From: CBDUXT01 sp965371245
Lineage (GTDB): Bacteria > Planctomycetota > Phycisphaerae > UBA1845
Length of the DNA stretch: 35,901 nt
Assembly: GCA_965371245.1 (NCBI GenBank)
Contig: CBDUXT010000064.1
Coordinates: forward strand, 1 to 35,901
Direction: 5' to 3'
The notes beneath the pieces are model-generated. The model worked only from the letters and a program-made list of their open reading frames with translations, searched no databases and was not told the DNA's origin. Positions 15,508 through 25,149 of this stretch are shown here, piece by piece. The stretch's first letter is position 1; every line of letters begins with the position of its first letter. A program made the translations under genes and the position numbers.

Positions 15508-16062
15508 TCCTGCAAGCGCTCCAGTTTCTTGCAGGTCGTCCATGTTCGTCGCGCTAAGCTGGCAATGTCGGCCCGTAGCTTCGCACAGGTGTGGTTCACC
15601 ATGAATAGCGGATCACGCTGCTTCTGAGTCCTCGTCATGTTCACGACATGATCGTCTTCAGTTGACTCATCTCGTATATGCGCGACGTGCCGTGCGTGAG
15701 GCGCTTCCCGGGTGATGATGCCCTCATACATCGAAAGACCGTCGGTGACGATCGTGCCGCCCGGTTTCACGCACTTGCTGACGGTTTGAATCACCGACTC
15801 GCATGCCGCCTTCATTTGGTCGACGTTCCACTCGTAGTGGTTCTTTCCTCTGGCGGAATGCGCCGACTTCAGCCCGACCTCGATGTCGATGATTCTACCT
15901 GTCCTGGACTGCACGGCGATTGCGACGCCAACCGGGCAGTGCTTGCTGTGTTGGAAGGTCACCATCTCGTCGAACTGGACATGGTCGCCTCTGATTCTGC
16001 CTTCGCGTATCTCCGCGATGTGCGCGCGGTGCGCCTGCGTGGCGATGGGGTCGAACATCGTC
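15459..16062 (-). mobile_element. Transposase remnant, 5'-truncated, IS1-like DDE type
   Basis: About 200 codons of a transposase-like protein: FDEMVTFQHSKHCPVGVAIA, then RTGRIIDIEVGLKSAH, IVTDGLSMYEGII and a C-terminal helical part ending LLMYIAFQNGYQIV. The spaced acidic residues (D/E in FDEM, D in VTDGLSMYEG) suit a DDE integrase-fold enzyme of the IS1/IS1595 kind; the exact family is not certain. The open frame extends to 16163, but codons before about 16062 are the reverse of a plus-strand secreted-protein fragment, so the true N-terminus (usually a zinc-finger region) is missing. No terminal inverted repeats or target duplication are visible. Its TGA end overlaps the convergent zinc-ribbon gene. 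Confidence 0.6.
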
Positions 16063-16421
16063 GCGCAAGGTCGCTTTGTTTCGTTCGACGTGAACAACTC
16101 TGGTGAACAAACCGCGATACGAATTACGTACGTCGATCTGCCCGCTCCGCACGATGTGCTCAACGGTCAAGCCATGTGGCTCGGATCCCCAACGCCGGCT
16201 TCTGGACGCCGCCGGACGGCAAGATCGGCGTCACCTCCGATGTTGTGGCGATACTCGACAAGTTCTCCGCCCGGCCCAGTGCTCCCGCGAAGGCACGCTG
16301 CGATCTTGAACCCGCGACGCCTGACCTGAAGATCAACATCACGGACGTTATATCGGCGCTCGACGCCTTCCGCGGGGCCAAGTTCCCGCTTGCTGTCGTC
16401 CCGAGTAGCTGTGGGGGCTAG
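16063..16421 (+). pseudogene. C-terminal fragment of a secreted protein with dockerin-like end, frameshifted
   Basis: First part: RFVSFDVNNSGEQTAIRIT and LPAPHDVLNGQAMWLG, matching the NRFIS...GTSMWFG module of the sialidase-like protein at 20076-23915. Then, in another frame from about 16176: WTPPDGKIGVTSDVVAILDK and KINITDVISALDAFRG, matching the same protein's C-terminus (TGADGVVGIVDVVAILDAF, RINITEAVLVLDAF). Between them about 95 codons present in the paralogue are missing. The end has two dockerin-like helices. Probably the broken tail of a gene whose front is the FG-GAP fragment at 13918, but this link is inference. Stop is TAG. Confidence 0.7.
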
Positions 16422-16452
16422 TGCCGTTACCAGTAGGGCCGGGGCGGTTCTT

Positions 16453-16482
16453 GGTTCGCTCCCTGACGGTCGCGGCTCGGAG
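16453..16482. repeat. R4-related repeat
   Basis: GGTTCGCTCCCTGACGGTCG followed by CGGCTCGGA, the inner half of R4 (compare 7005-7036 and, in opposite orientation, 25858-25891). It lies 31 bases after the fragment's TAG. Confidence 0.6.
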
Positions 16483-16540
16483 AAAAACAGGACGGATCGC
16501 CGCGTATGTCTGTGGGCAGCTCGCTAAGGTCGGAAGCGGG

Positions 16541-16598
16541 TAGGGCGGGCTATTGCCCGCCGTTCGACTACAAGAAGGCGGGCAGTAGCCCGCCCTAC
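16541..16598. repeat. R1 palindromic repeat
   Basis: Full R1 copy: tagggcgggctattgcccgc, spacer, and ggcgggcagtagcccgccct with terminal ac. It lies about 50 bases beyond the stop of the convergent secreted-protein gene at 16649. Nothing else of note is seen in 16422-16648. Confidence 0.85.
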
Positions 16599-16648
16599 GC
16601 TCCTCCCAACCTGTCCTTGCGTCGGCCGGAGGCTTGTGACGCAGGTTC

Positions 16649-19357
16649 CTATGGGCACCCCGTGGAGGTGGGAAGGGCCGTGCCGTTCCAGATAGAAAAA
16701 CCGTCGGCGCCGTTGAGCAGGTCGATTAGCCGAAGAAGGTCGCCCGGGCCAACCGACCCGGAGTGGTCCACGTCGCAGCTATAGCCGCCAAACGGCGCCG
16801 GGCAGGTTTCCAGGATGCAGCAAGCGACGAGCGTCGAGACCTCGGTCCCATCGATCACGGCGTCACTCCCTATATTGGCGGGATGGGATACATAGTCGAT
16901 CTTGCTTTCGACATCGCCCAAGTACAGTATCCGAGTCACCGCACCGCGCGCGATCGCCTGTCGGAGGTCAAGCTCATAGCGACCATCACCCAGATCAGTC
17001 ACGGTTGCAATGTCGTTGACTCCCGAGATCGGGTCGGCCATCGTTTCGCGCAGTGAGAAGCAAATCTCGGCGCCGGTTAACGGCGGATCGAGTGCGACGA
17101 TGATGGGTTCGCGCGGTGAACCCGGTTCGCCGGGGCTTCCGATTCCCTGACGAGGTCCGCCGTTTGGGGCGGCCGGCTGGCGCGCATCGACCGTGCCACA
17201 GGGTGGCATTACCCGCCCGTGGTCGATGGTCGCCGGCAGGCATCCGTCGCAGACGTCGTCGCGGCCGTTGCCGTTTCCGTCGCCCAGGCACCGCGAGCCC
17301 GGTCCTTGCGGGGTCGCTACGCCGGCGGCGCAGTTTTCCGGCCGACGGTCGGAGCAGCGCCCGTCGGGCAGACAGCAAGCCTGTGCACACGGCTCCACCA
17401 AGAGCGTGTAGTTGCCGACATCCCCCTTGGAACCGGCCACGCGGATGTAGTAGGTTTCTCCCGCGGTCACCAAGAGTGGATCCTGCTGGACCAACTGCGG
17501 ATCGATGCGCGATTGGAGCGAGAAGCTCCCGCAACTGTCATCGTTGCAGAACAACTCGTTTCCATCGCACGCGTCGAAGACCGACAGCGTCGTGTCGAGC
17601 GTGCTGTCACAGAGACCGATGATGGCTGGGCCGGTGCAGTCCGCGGTCCAGCTATGCCATGCGTCGGCGGTATCGACGATGCCACAGGAGCTGCTCGTGA
17701 AACCCGTCGCCCCATTCGTCGAGCCGCTGAACGCAACGCCCGTGAAGACGGGGATCGCATCGACGCATTCGTCCTGGGCCAGTGGACAGCCGAACTCGGC
17801 GCAGGTCTCTCCCATGAACCATTTGCCGCCCTCAAACGCGCAGTCCGGCTCGCTCAGCGTTCCCAGGCACGTGTTTCCGCCGCAGCAGGCGCCCAGGGGC
17901 GGGACGCACTCGATCTGCATCCGTCCCGGTCCCATGGCACCCTGGAAGCCGCCTGCGCGAATGGTGAAGCACTCGCCGGCGGCCGCCGGGAACGTGACCT
18001 GGGAACGCGTTCCGTCAGCACCACAGAAGTCCTCGTTGCAAGCGATTGGCAGGATATCGGGTGGGCATCGGCCGCAACCCGGATAGACCGCCAGCTTGGT
18101 GTCGTAGTCGCTCTCGCACAGGCTGACGATGGTCTCACCGCTGCAAGATGCGACGTACTCGAACCAAACGTCCGAGCTGATCTGTGTGACGAGGAAGAAC
18201 TCGCACACTTCCGGCTCGTCGGGACCGTCGGTCGTTGCCTGTTCGGTGCTGAAGGAGATCACGCCGTCACCGACCGCGAGCACATCGGCGCAGTCATCGT
18301 TGGCCGGCGACGTGAACGCGGCACCGTCGATTCGAAAGGCCAGGTTCGTTCGGGTTCCCGCCGTCGGTGTGCCCGCACAGACGCCGTCGTTTCCCGCGGC
18401 CGCGACCCAGCTTGCCGTGCTCAGCGGCGTGGCGATGGCCGACGCGGCTCGGCCATTGTTGTTCTGAGAGTAGACCGCGAACGCCTCGCCGGCTGCCGCG
18501 TCCAGCACAACCTGGATTTCCAGCCAGTACCGCGTGCCCTGACTTAGGACCACATCAATGGGTATGTCAACGCGCCACAGGTCTGGAAGGCAGGATGACA
18601 ACTCTTGTGTCAAGATGATGGCATTCAGCGAAACCGCCTGTGAGTAGACGATCCCGCCGGGAGCAAGTGCCGTGTGTGTTCCGTCGTCCAGCGGCTTGCC
18701 GTCGGGCCCGTCGTTGTTGGCGTCCGCGTAGATCGTGACGATGACGCCCTGATAGTCGATGACCGGTTGGACGCCTCCGGTGTGGGTTCGCCAGGTGACC
18801 GCCCGTGTCAGACGGCAGGGCGTTCCGACCTGCCCCTGTAGCACGAAGTCATCCGCCGCCGCCCACCCCGAGCGTGTGTCCGGGGCGAACTGGCTCCGAG
18901 GCCCGCCGGTGTCGTCCAGCGCCGGACCGTTATCGAATCCGCAAAGAGCCTGGGCGCAAATCGGCTGTGGCAGACCTCCGGCAGGGTCGCATGAGCCGCC
19001 GGCGCTCCATAGCCCGTTGTTATCGAGTAGGTCGCAAGCCGCCTCGTCGGTATCGAAGAGGCACACGCCGGCGTCGCTGCAGCACGCACCAAGCTGGCCG
19101 ATGGCGGCCGCAGTCCCCGAGGCAGTCCGGAGGACAGCACGCTCCGACGCCTGTGGGGCCGAACCGACCCCGCGCGAGCGGAGCTTGACCGGGCGCTGCG
19201 AACCGACGGGCCGTTGCGCGGGCGTGTTCGTGCCGGCCTCGGCGGCGAGTTCGGCGCGTGTGTCGGCGGACAGCCCCATCGCAGCCGCCAGGGCGACAAC
19301 ACAGCACGTCCTGGAGAGTATGCGGCGGCCCCAAGCCCAGCGCCGGATGATCAACAT
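16649..19357 (-). CDS. Large secreted Cys-rich protein with dockerin-like C-terminus
   Basis: 902 residues from an ATG at 19357 that has GGGGGA about 8 bases upstream; a longer frame upstream has no ribosome site and lies before the signal peptide. Residues 1-35 are a Sec signal (RRILSRTCCVVALAAAMGLSADTRA). The body has three planctomycete Cys motifs (LGACCSDAGVCLFDTDEAAC; GACCGGNTCLGTLSEPDC; QACCLPDGRCSDRRPENC), two beta-sandwich units of the pre-peptidase C-terminal kind (DVWFEYVASCSGETIVSLC and AWHSWTADCTGPAIIGLC with matching DTKLAVYPGC/DTTLSVFDAC), and a C-terminal dockerin-like stretch, CDVDHSGSVGPGDLLRLIDL. These suggest a surface or extracellular protein without a visible catalytic domain. 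It is followed on the same strand by an R1 repeat. Stop is TAG. Confidence 0.82.
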   Translation of the reverse strand: MLIIRRWAWGRRILSRTCCVVALAAAMGLSADTRAELAAEAGTNTPAQRPVGSQRPVKLRSRGVGSAPQASERAVLRTASGTAAAIGQLGACCSDAGVCLFDTDEAACDLLDNNGLWSAGGSCDPAGGLPQPICAQALCGFDNGPALDDTGGPRSQFAPDTRSGWAAADDFVLQGQVGTPCRLTRAVTWRTHTGGVQPVIDYQGVIVTIYADANNDGPDGKPLDDGTHTALAPGGIVYSQAVSLNAIILTQELSSCLPDLWRVDIPIDVVLSQGTRYWLEIQVVLDAAAGEAFAVYSQNNNGRAASAIATPLSTASWVAAAGNDGVCAGTPTAGTRTNLAFRIDGAAFTSPANDDCADVLAVGDGVISFSTEQATTDGPDEPEVCEFFLVTQISSDVWFEYVASCSGETIVSLCESDYDTKLAVYPGCGRCPPDILPIACNEDFCGADGTRSQVTFPAAAGECFTIRAGGFQGAMGPGRMQIECVPPLGACCGGNTCLGTLSEPDCAFEGGKWFMGETCAEFGCPLAQDECVDAIPVFTGVAFSGSTNGATGFTSSSCGIVDTADAWHSWTADCTGPAIIGLCDSTLDTTLSVFDACDGNELFCNDDSCGSFSLQSRIDPQLVQQDPLLVTAGETYYIRVAGSKGDVGNYTLLVEPCAQACCLPDGRCSDRRPENCAAGVATPQGPGSRCLGDGNGNGRDDVCDGCLPATIDHGRVMPPCGTVDARQPAAPNGGPRQGIGSPGEPGSPREPIIVALDPPLTGAEICFSLRETMADPISGVNDIATVTDLGDGRYELDLRQAIARGAVTRILYLGDVESKIDYVSHPANIGSDAVIDGTEVSTLVACCILETCPAPFGGYSCDVDHSGSVGPGDLLRLIDLLNGADGFSIWNGTALPTSTGCP

Positions 19358-19468
19358 CGATTCAATCCCCCATACCACAGCGGTCACCGATGCACCGCCG
19401 GAACAACACCAGATGGAGTCAGGGGCGAACGCCCCGAGCGCTCCGATGTACACTAAATGGTTGGGTGC

Positions 19469-19492
19469 CATGCTCACGCGTGCGTGAGCATG
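19469..19492. repeat. Perfect 11-bp inverted repeat (R7)
   Basis: CATGCTCACGC-gt-GCGTGAGCATG. It lies about 110 bases upstream of the 16649-19357 gene's start and could be a hairpin in its leader, an operator, or another dispersed palindrome (it is preceded by GGGTGC). Confidence 0.7.
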
Positions 19493-20029
19493 CGCGGCCG
19501 GAGTCGTACGAACCTGGCCATGCAAGCGTGGTCATGCCAAGCGCGGCCATGCCACCCCGATTGCTGGAACAACACATCCCCATCGCTCAGGTCGTGCGCG
19601 TGGAATCGCACGGCGGGCGGCGTACGAACCGTTCCGGTTGTCACGACAGGAACCCCGCTTTTACCCCGCCCGGCCTGCGCAGCCGATAACCCGCAAGGCG
19701 CAGAGCCGGACACGATATGATAGCCGCCCGGAACCCGGAATCCAAGGTCGGTCGAGCCACCGAGACCGGCGCCGTGATGCTTCCTGCCCGGGGGACGCCT
19801 AGTCAGAGCCGCAGGCGCCAGCGTGTGGACCCCATGTCACCGGGCTCGCGCCCGGCGGCAAGCCGGTTCGACCGGTGTTCTGATCTATGGGACGTTGCGA
19901 CTACCGGTCGCGCCGTGCGATTCGTCATGCGTGGAAAACGATGACCGCCATCGAGGCCCGCTCTTCAGCGCCGCCTGGACCGCTGACAACTGAGGGCGCA
20001 TGAACGGCAACCGAGTGTTGGGGCGTACT
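19493..20029. other. Gene-free intergenic stretch
   Basis: No gene is supported. It holds repeated GGCCATGC/GGTCATGC words (19515-19555), an R2 copy at 19803-19858 and, at its end, the R3 copy that supplies the stop of the sialidase-like gene. Confidence 0.5.
19803..19858. repeat. R2 repeat
   Basis: TCAGAGCCGCAGGCGCCAGC, a centre of about 18 bases, then CCGGGCTCGCGCCCGGCGGC. The first arm matches 25960 exactly over its first 20 bases; the outer closing GCTCTGA is lost. Confidence 0.7.
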
Positions 20030-20078
20030 ACCAGCCTCTTCAAAAAGTGTGGCATCGGCCTTCTTCCACAGGCTGCTA
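20030..20078 (-). repeat. R3 repeat; its first bases are the stop codon of the sialidase-like gene
   Basis: On the minus strand it begins TAGCAGCCTGTGGAAGAAGG and ends with a TGCCACACTTTTTGAAGAGG block. The second R3 copy (25150-25207) begins TAGCAGCCTGTTGGACAGAG and has TGCCACACTTTTTCAACAGG. Here the leading TAG (20078-20076) terminates the 20076-23915 gene. Confidence 0.75.
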
Positions 20079-23000
20079 CGGGCAAGGCGCTGAAGTCGGC
20101 GCGAAGGGATACGGCCGGCCGGCGAAGGCGTCCAGAACCAACACGGCCTCTGTGATGTTGATGCGACCCTCGATCAGCCCGGTTCCAACGGCCTCAAGGT
20201 CCCAGCGCGCCTTGACAGGGGCGGTCGGCAGTCCGCTGAAGGCGTCGAGGATCGCGACAACATCTACGATGCCAACTACCCCGTCCGCCCCCGTCCACAA
20301 TTGAAGGCCGTCATCAAAGCCGCCCGTTACATCGGCCCACATGGCGGTGGAAACGTCAAAGGGACCCGACGGAGGCAGACCCGCGGGAGCCGTCCCGGGC
20401 GGGTCCGCCACGAACTCGACGGAGTACACGGAGCCGGGGACGACGAACTCGTGGTAGCCGTGAATGGGGCCGCCGAACTGGGACCAATCCGTCGAGAACG
20501 AGTCGCATTGAAGCCGTGAAACCCAAATGAACTGGTCACCCGGCTCCGGCGGGGTACCGATGCCCAGGTTGGTTGCCTCGCTGAGCCTCGTCGGGGGGCC
20601 GAACCACATGCTCGTGCCGTTGAAGTCCCCGAAGGAACCGGACAGACTCGTCATGCTTACGGAAATCGCGCCCGGGTGACCTGGTTGGTCCGCGCCCACG
20701 CTGATGAACCGGTTCTTGGGCGTGAAGAGATCGGGGCGGACGATCGTGATGCGCGCATCGACGAAATCCAACGGCACGAGTGCGGTTCCGCTTTCGTCCA
20801 GTAGAGGCGCGTTTGCAAGATCACGCTGGAAGCCCAGCGTGAACGAGCCGCGCGCGTCGGACGAGACTTGCAGGGTGAGCGTCCCGGCGTAGGTGCTGAT
20901 GCCCGGGTCTACTGGGGCGTCCAGCGCGACCGATGCCTCGTAGATGAAGTCCGAGGTGCTTTGGTCCACAGAGGCCACGTCGGCCAAACCCGCGAAGACG
21001 TAGTCGGGGCGGGCTCGATCGATAAACGCGGCCGTACACCGCCCGCCCGAGCCGCACTCGGATCCGCCTCCAACCGTGCCCGAGCAGTCCGCGTCTGTCG
21101 CACAAGAAGCCGTGAAGAGGACGAGTTCGCCTGATGCCGCGCTGGTGTAGCCGGAGGCGTCGAGCTGCACGCGCCAGGCTGACAGGCGCGGCGACAGGTT
21201 CCCGTCACGGTCCCAGTCGCTCAGTCGCACCTCCAGCGAGACCGTTGCGCCGGCCTCGACCACGATTTCGTTATCCAGAAAGAAGTGCGGACCAGTCGCG
21301 TCCGTCGGCACCAATGCGATCTTCCCCGCAACGGCAAACGAGCAATCGGCTGCCGCCCATCCGGGGTCGCAAACGCACTCGTTGGGGCTCGCACAGACGC
21401 CGTGGCCCGAGCAATCCTGCAACGCCGCGCACGACACCGTGCCGCAATCCGATCCCGACCACCCCTCGTCGCAAAGGCAAAGGTCAGGACCGATGCACGC
21501 CCCATGCCCCGAGCAGTCGTTGACGCTTCCACAAATCGGTTGCGTGACCACGATCCGGGCGGGCAGCAGGCTCAGATCCTCGATGAAGACGTTAAGTTCA
21601 TCGACGAGAACGGCGAGGGGCGGCGGCCGAAGACCGAGCGAGAACACGCCCCGCGCATTCAGGGGAACGGCAAGCACGAAGGACGCCGCGTACCGCAGTT
21701 CACCGGGATCGGCGACCGCCGCGCCAGTGACAACGCCGCCGACCCGATAGTCGATCGCGCTCAGGCTGACAAGGTTGCCCACGTCGGCGAAGACGTAGTC
21801 GGACCGGGCGGAGAGGACGAACGTCGATTCACAGGATCCATCCGAGCCGCAGATTGATCCGACACAACTCTCAAGGTCACCGAACGGGCAATCCGATCTC
21901 GCGGAACACGTGACACCAGTCAACGAACACGCACCGCCGAGGGCGGCCACACACTCGGTATCGACGGTGCAGGGCGGCTTGAAGCCGGCGAGTACGCCCT
22001 GACTTCCGCTGCTGAAACCCGATTGGTCCAGGACGACTTGCCAGGCCTGTAGCCTTGGAGACCCGTCCCCGTCACCGTCCCAATTGCCCAGATGAACCTC
22101 CAGCGTTACGACCAACCCGGCTTGCACTCGGATCTCGTTGCCGTCGATAACATGAGGACCGTCGGCCGACACTGGACGAAGGGACATGATCGCTCCGTCG
22201 CAGATGTCGGGAATGCCATCCTGATCGGTGTCCTCAAGACGTCCCGCCAGAATGTCACACGCGTCCGCCACCTGATTCCCGTCGCAATCGCGCTCGCACT
22301 CGTCGGGGATGAGGTTCCAGTTGCAGTCGCCGGCCGGATCGTTGACGGCGTCCACATCGTCGGGTAATCCATTGCCGTTGCAGTCCGCGGGGATCCGAAC
22401 AAAGTAGACATCCTGCTCCGCGTTGAACGTGGCGGCGTAGGCGAGGTTCGCACCGCCCGTGTCGGACAGCATGTGGTAATAGTCACCCAGCTTGTTCTGT
22501 TGTGGCCACCCGTCTCTCGAATCGAACGGCGGCGAGATCGGAACGTTGTCCGACCAGGTTCGACCGCCATCGAGTGAGAAAGCGTGGAACACCTCGGACA
22601 ACAGGTTGGCCGGGTCGTTCCGCGTGTCGTTCCACGCCGCGTCGATCCGGCCGTTCGGCGCCACCGAGAGCGTACCGAACCACTGCCAGGCGCCGTTGTT
22701 CGTGGGGTCGTCGTTGATGCGAACCGGGGCGCTCCAGGTGGCCCCGCCGTCGGTGCTTCGAATGAGTGTTACGTCCAGCGGATCCAAGCCGGGTACGTTG
22801 ACGGAACCGAGCACATAGATGTTTCCGCGGCTTGGCCCGGTCGAGTGGTCCGTGGCAATCCACACCTGTCCGGTCAACCCGGCGGGGTTGGGTCCTCGCC
22901 CAAAGGACGTTGTACCGCCCAGATCGATGGGCATGACCGGCTCGAACGTCGGTGGCGAAAACGCGTCTTGGGCGGAAAGAGACCGAGTGAAGAGTTGGCC

Positions 23001-23915
23001 GTTGTCCGTGTTGAGTTCTGAACCCGCGAGAAAAAGCGTGCCATCGGGGCCCACATCCATCGTTCCCCATTTCATGCGCGGTGCGGGTAGCGCCGCCGGT
23101 GCCTCAAAGCTGACACCACTGTCGATCGAACGGGTGAAGTCGCCGGGCGGGCAGCAGGTAAACTGCACGTTCCAAATCTGATACAGGTGCCCCCGGCCGA
23201 TGCCCAGCGTCTGATCGACGGCGATCCACTGCTTGTCACCACCGAACGCGGGCACCGGTTGTCCCCAGGTCACGCCACCGTCGAACGAACGGAAGACCTC
23301 GATCGACGCCAGGGAGCTCAGACTCGAGTAATAGAAAATGCCCTCGGCGTCCGATCCGAGAACCGGGTCGCTGCGGAACTGCCCCCGATCAAGAACGTCC
23401 GGAAAGGTCCAGCTTTGCCCGGCGTCCTGGCTATAGGCCACACCGGCCTGCCGGAAGGAATTGGCGACTGTGTCGAACTGGCGCCAGCCGATGGCGATTC
23501 GGTTCGGGTCCGTCGGGTCGATGGCGATCGATGGTTCGTTCGCCGCGTCCCCGACGATGTTGTTCCCTAGCTCGTCCACGTTCACCTGAACGCTGACGAA
23601 TCCATCGCGAACGATGGGCGCAACGGCCTGGGTTACGCGCTGTCGCAACGTTTCCGCCGGCGCGGGTGGATCGACCGGAACTTCGCGGTGCTGCCACTCT
23701 TTGCCGTTCGCTTGTGGGTCGGAGGTGGATAGTCCTCGGTCGGCTTGAATTGTCTTGGGACGAGGCCGTTGTTTCCGCGAGGTCTGTCGCGGCGATTGCA
23801 CCGCCCGGGGCTGCGCCGCGATCGGCGCAGCGGGGGCATCCGACCGCGTGAAAGCGATTACTCCAAGCATCACGGTCGAGACCGCGCGCAGCGCCCTTGG
23901 CCGGCTAGCTCGCAT
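20076..23915 (-). CDS. Secreted sialidase-like Asp-box protein with EGF-like and dockerin-like modules
   Basis: 1279 residues from an ATG at 23915 with GGGGG five bases upstream. A signal peptide (RALRAVSTVMLGVIAFTRSDAPAA) is followed, at about residues 100-520, by a propeller with five Asp boxes: SQDAGQSW, SFDGGVTW, SIDSGVSF, STDGGATW, SLDGGRTW. Next comes a calcium-loop stretch (DCNGNGLPDDVD, DGNQVADACD, DQDGIPDICD), then two similar cohesin-like beta domains separated by two EGF-like modules (CSGHGACIGPDLCLCDEGW and CSGHGVCASPNECVCDPGW), and a C-terminal module ending in a dockerin-like pair (GIVDVVAILDAF, RINITEAVLVLDAF). Asp boxes alone do not prove sialidase activity; the Arg triad of sialidases is not evident. 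Probably cell-surface. Its TAG stop is the first codon of an R3 repeat. Confidence 0.82.
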   Translation of the reverse strand: MRASRPRALRAVSTVMLGVIAFTRSDAPAAPIAAQPRAVQSPRQTSRKQRPRPKTIQADRGLSTSDPQANGKEWQHREVPVDPPAPAETLRQRVTQAVAPIVRDGFVSVQVNVDELGNNIVGDAANEPSIAIDPTDPNRIAIGWRQFDTVANSFRQAGVAYSQDAGQSWTFPDVLDRGQFRSDPVLGSDAEGIFYYSSLSSLASIEVFRSFDGGVTWGQPVPAFGGDKQWIAVDQTLGIGRGHLYQIWNVQFTCCPPGDFTRSIDSGVSFEAPAALPAPRMKWGTMDVGPDGTLFLAGSELNTDNGQLFTRSLSAQDAFSPPTFEPVMPIDLGGTTSFGRGPNPAGLTGQVWIATDHSTGPSRGNIYVLGSVNVPGLDPLDVTLIRSTDGGATWSAPVRINDDPTNNGAWQWFGTLSVAPNGRIDAAWNDTRNDPANLLSEVFHAFSLDGGRTWSDNVPISPPFDSRDGWPQQNKLGDYYHMLSDTGGANLAYAATFNAEQDVYFVRIPADCNGNGLPDDVDAVNDPAGDCNWNLIPDECERDCDGNQVADACDILAGRLEDTDQDGIPDICDGAIMSLRPVSADGPHVIDGNEIRVQAGLVVTLEVHLGNWDGDGDGSPRLQAWQVVLDQSGFSSGSQGVLAGFKPPCTVDTECVAALGGACSLTGVTCSARSDCPFGDLESCVGSICGSDGSCESTFVLSARSDYVFADVGNLVSLSAIDYRVGGVVTGAAVADPGELRYAASFVLAVPLNARGVFSLGLRPPPLAVLVDELNVFIEDLSLLPARIVVTQPICGSVNDCSGHGACIGPDLCLCDEGWSGSDCGTVSCAALQDCSGHGVCASPNECVCDPGWAAADCSFAVAGKIALVPTDATGPHFFLDNEIVVEAGATVSLEVRLSDWDRDGNLSPRLSAWRVQLDASGYTSAASGELVLFTASCATDADCSGTVGGGSECGSGGRCTAAFIDRARPDYVFAGLADVASVDQSTSDFIYEASVALDAPVDPGISTYAGTLTLQVSSDARGSFTLGFQRDLANAPLLDESGTALVPLDFVDARITIVRPDLFTPKNRFISVGADQPGHPGAISVSMTSLSGSFGDFNGTSMWFGPPTRLSEATNLGIGTPPEPGDQFIWVSRLQCDSFSTDWSQFGGPIHGYHEFVVPGSVYSVEFVADPPGTAPAGLPPSGPFDVSTAMWADVTGGFDDGLQLWTGADGVVGIVDVVAILDAFSGLPTAPVKARWDLEAVGTGLIEGRINITEAVLVLDAFAGRPYPFAPTSAPCP

Positions 23916-24164
23916 GCTTCCCCCTTTGGCCGTCAATCGCCAGCGCGAGCCCAAAGCCATCGGCCGAATGCGGATGGTCTGACACTGACATTTACGTACC
24001 GGTTCCATTCTATCCTATGAACCTGTTACGGGAAGACCAAGCCGAGGTCCGGCGTGGTTATCGGCGGATCGCCAGAAAGGGGGCTGGCGTGGTCGTAGAC
24101 GGGGATCAGCGAACGGCGGAAAGTCCGGTTTGACACCAACATCCCGGATCGCCGCCAACGGTCG

Positions 24165-25133
24165 TTAGGGGTGGTGAGGGCCTGTTCCAACCGACTGTAC
24201 GGCGCCCTGGCCGAAGAACTTTGGGGGCTCTTTCAAGGTGTAGACCATCGTTTCCGCCTCGATGGCCCGCCGCAAATGCAGGGGCAACTGGAACATGCCC
24301 AGAAGTGTGATCCCGTCGAGCATGCGCAGCCCGCCAGTGGTTCCTTCCGTCAAGCGCTTGTCGATGGCGGACGGTTCGGGGCGCGTGTCGATGGGCGCGG
24401 CCGACGCCAACGCGAATCCCCAGGGTGACGCATAGGTGGGTACGAACGTGGTATAGGACTCCACGTTGTCGAACACGCTCTTCATGGTTCGCACCAGACG
24501 AGCATGCATGTGTAACTCGGCCGGGGCGACCGGACCGGCTTGCAACACGAAGACGCCATCGGGCGCAAGGGTCTGGCGAGCCTTCTCAAAATACTCTCGG
24601 GTGAAGAGCTTGAACGAGGGCCCGTTCTCGATGGGGTCCGACAGGTCGGAGATGATGACGTCCCAGCGATCGCTCGACCGCTCCAGGACGTTCAGGGCGT
24701 CGTCGATCACAACCTCGAGGCGGGGATCGTCGAAGGCGTTCTGGTGCATTTCAACCAGGTGTTCGCGGCAGGCGTCAACGACCTCTCCGTCGATGTCCAC
24801 CATGACCGCCCGTTCGACCGATTTCCATCGGAGAACCTCGCGCGCGGTCGCCCCCTCGCCACCACCGAGGATCAGCACGCGTTTCGGCACGCCGTGGAGC
24901 AGCATGGCCGGATGGACCAGCGGCTCGTGGTAGAGGAACTCGTCTCCGACACAGCTCTGCCACTTGCCGTCGAGCACGAGCGCCTTACCGTACGCCCCGG
25001 TCTCGACGATGTGCATGTCTTGGAACGCCGTCCGGCGGTGTACGAACACGCGCGTGATGCCGTGGGCGTAGAAATCCCACGGCGTGATGTACTCGTGCAT
25101 CCAGAAGTCGGCGCGAAGTTCCCCGCCGGGCAT
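24165..25133 (-). CDS. speE: Spermidine synthase (polyamine aminopropyltransferase)
   Basis: 322 residues; transfers the aminopropyl group of decarboxylated SAM to putrescine. The start is the ATG at 25133, with GGAG seven bases upstream; the open frame extends 91 codons further but that part runs through an R3 repeat and the speD gene. Motifs: an N-terminal beta domain (EYITPWDFYAHGITRVF, FQDMHIVETGAYGKALVLDG), then the SAM-binding fold with LILGGGEGATAREVL, VDIDGEVVDACREHL, VVIDDALNVLE and the active-site loop WDVIISDLSDP. The last 30 residues (ETMVYTLKEPPKFFGQGAV) form a tail beyond the usual end. speD lies 71 bases upstream on the same strand and makes its substrate. Stop is TAA. Confidence 0.92.
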   Translation of the reverse strand: MPGGELRADFWMHEYITPWDFYAHGITRVFVHRRTAFQDMHIVETGAYGKALVLDGKWQSCVGDEFLYHEPLVHPAMLLHGVPKRVLILGGGEGATAREVLRWKSVERAVMVDIDGEVVDACREHLVEMHQNAFDDPRLEVVIDDALNVLERSSDRWDVIISDLSDPIENGPSFKLFTREYFEKARQTLAPDGVFVLQAGPVAPAELHMHARLVRTMKSVFDNVESYTTFVPTYASPWGFALASAAPIDTRPEPSAIDKRLTEGTTGGLRMLDGITLLGMFQLPLHLRRAIEAETMVYTLKEPPKFFGQGAVQSVGTGPHHP

Positions 25134-25149
25134 GATGGGGCTCCGTGTG

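Noticed and set aside
17219..18547. 442-codon plus-strand frame
   Set aside because: Antisense shadow of the Cys-rich secreted protein, whose motifs and signal peptide are clear on the minus strand.
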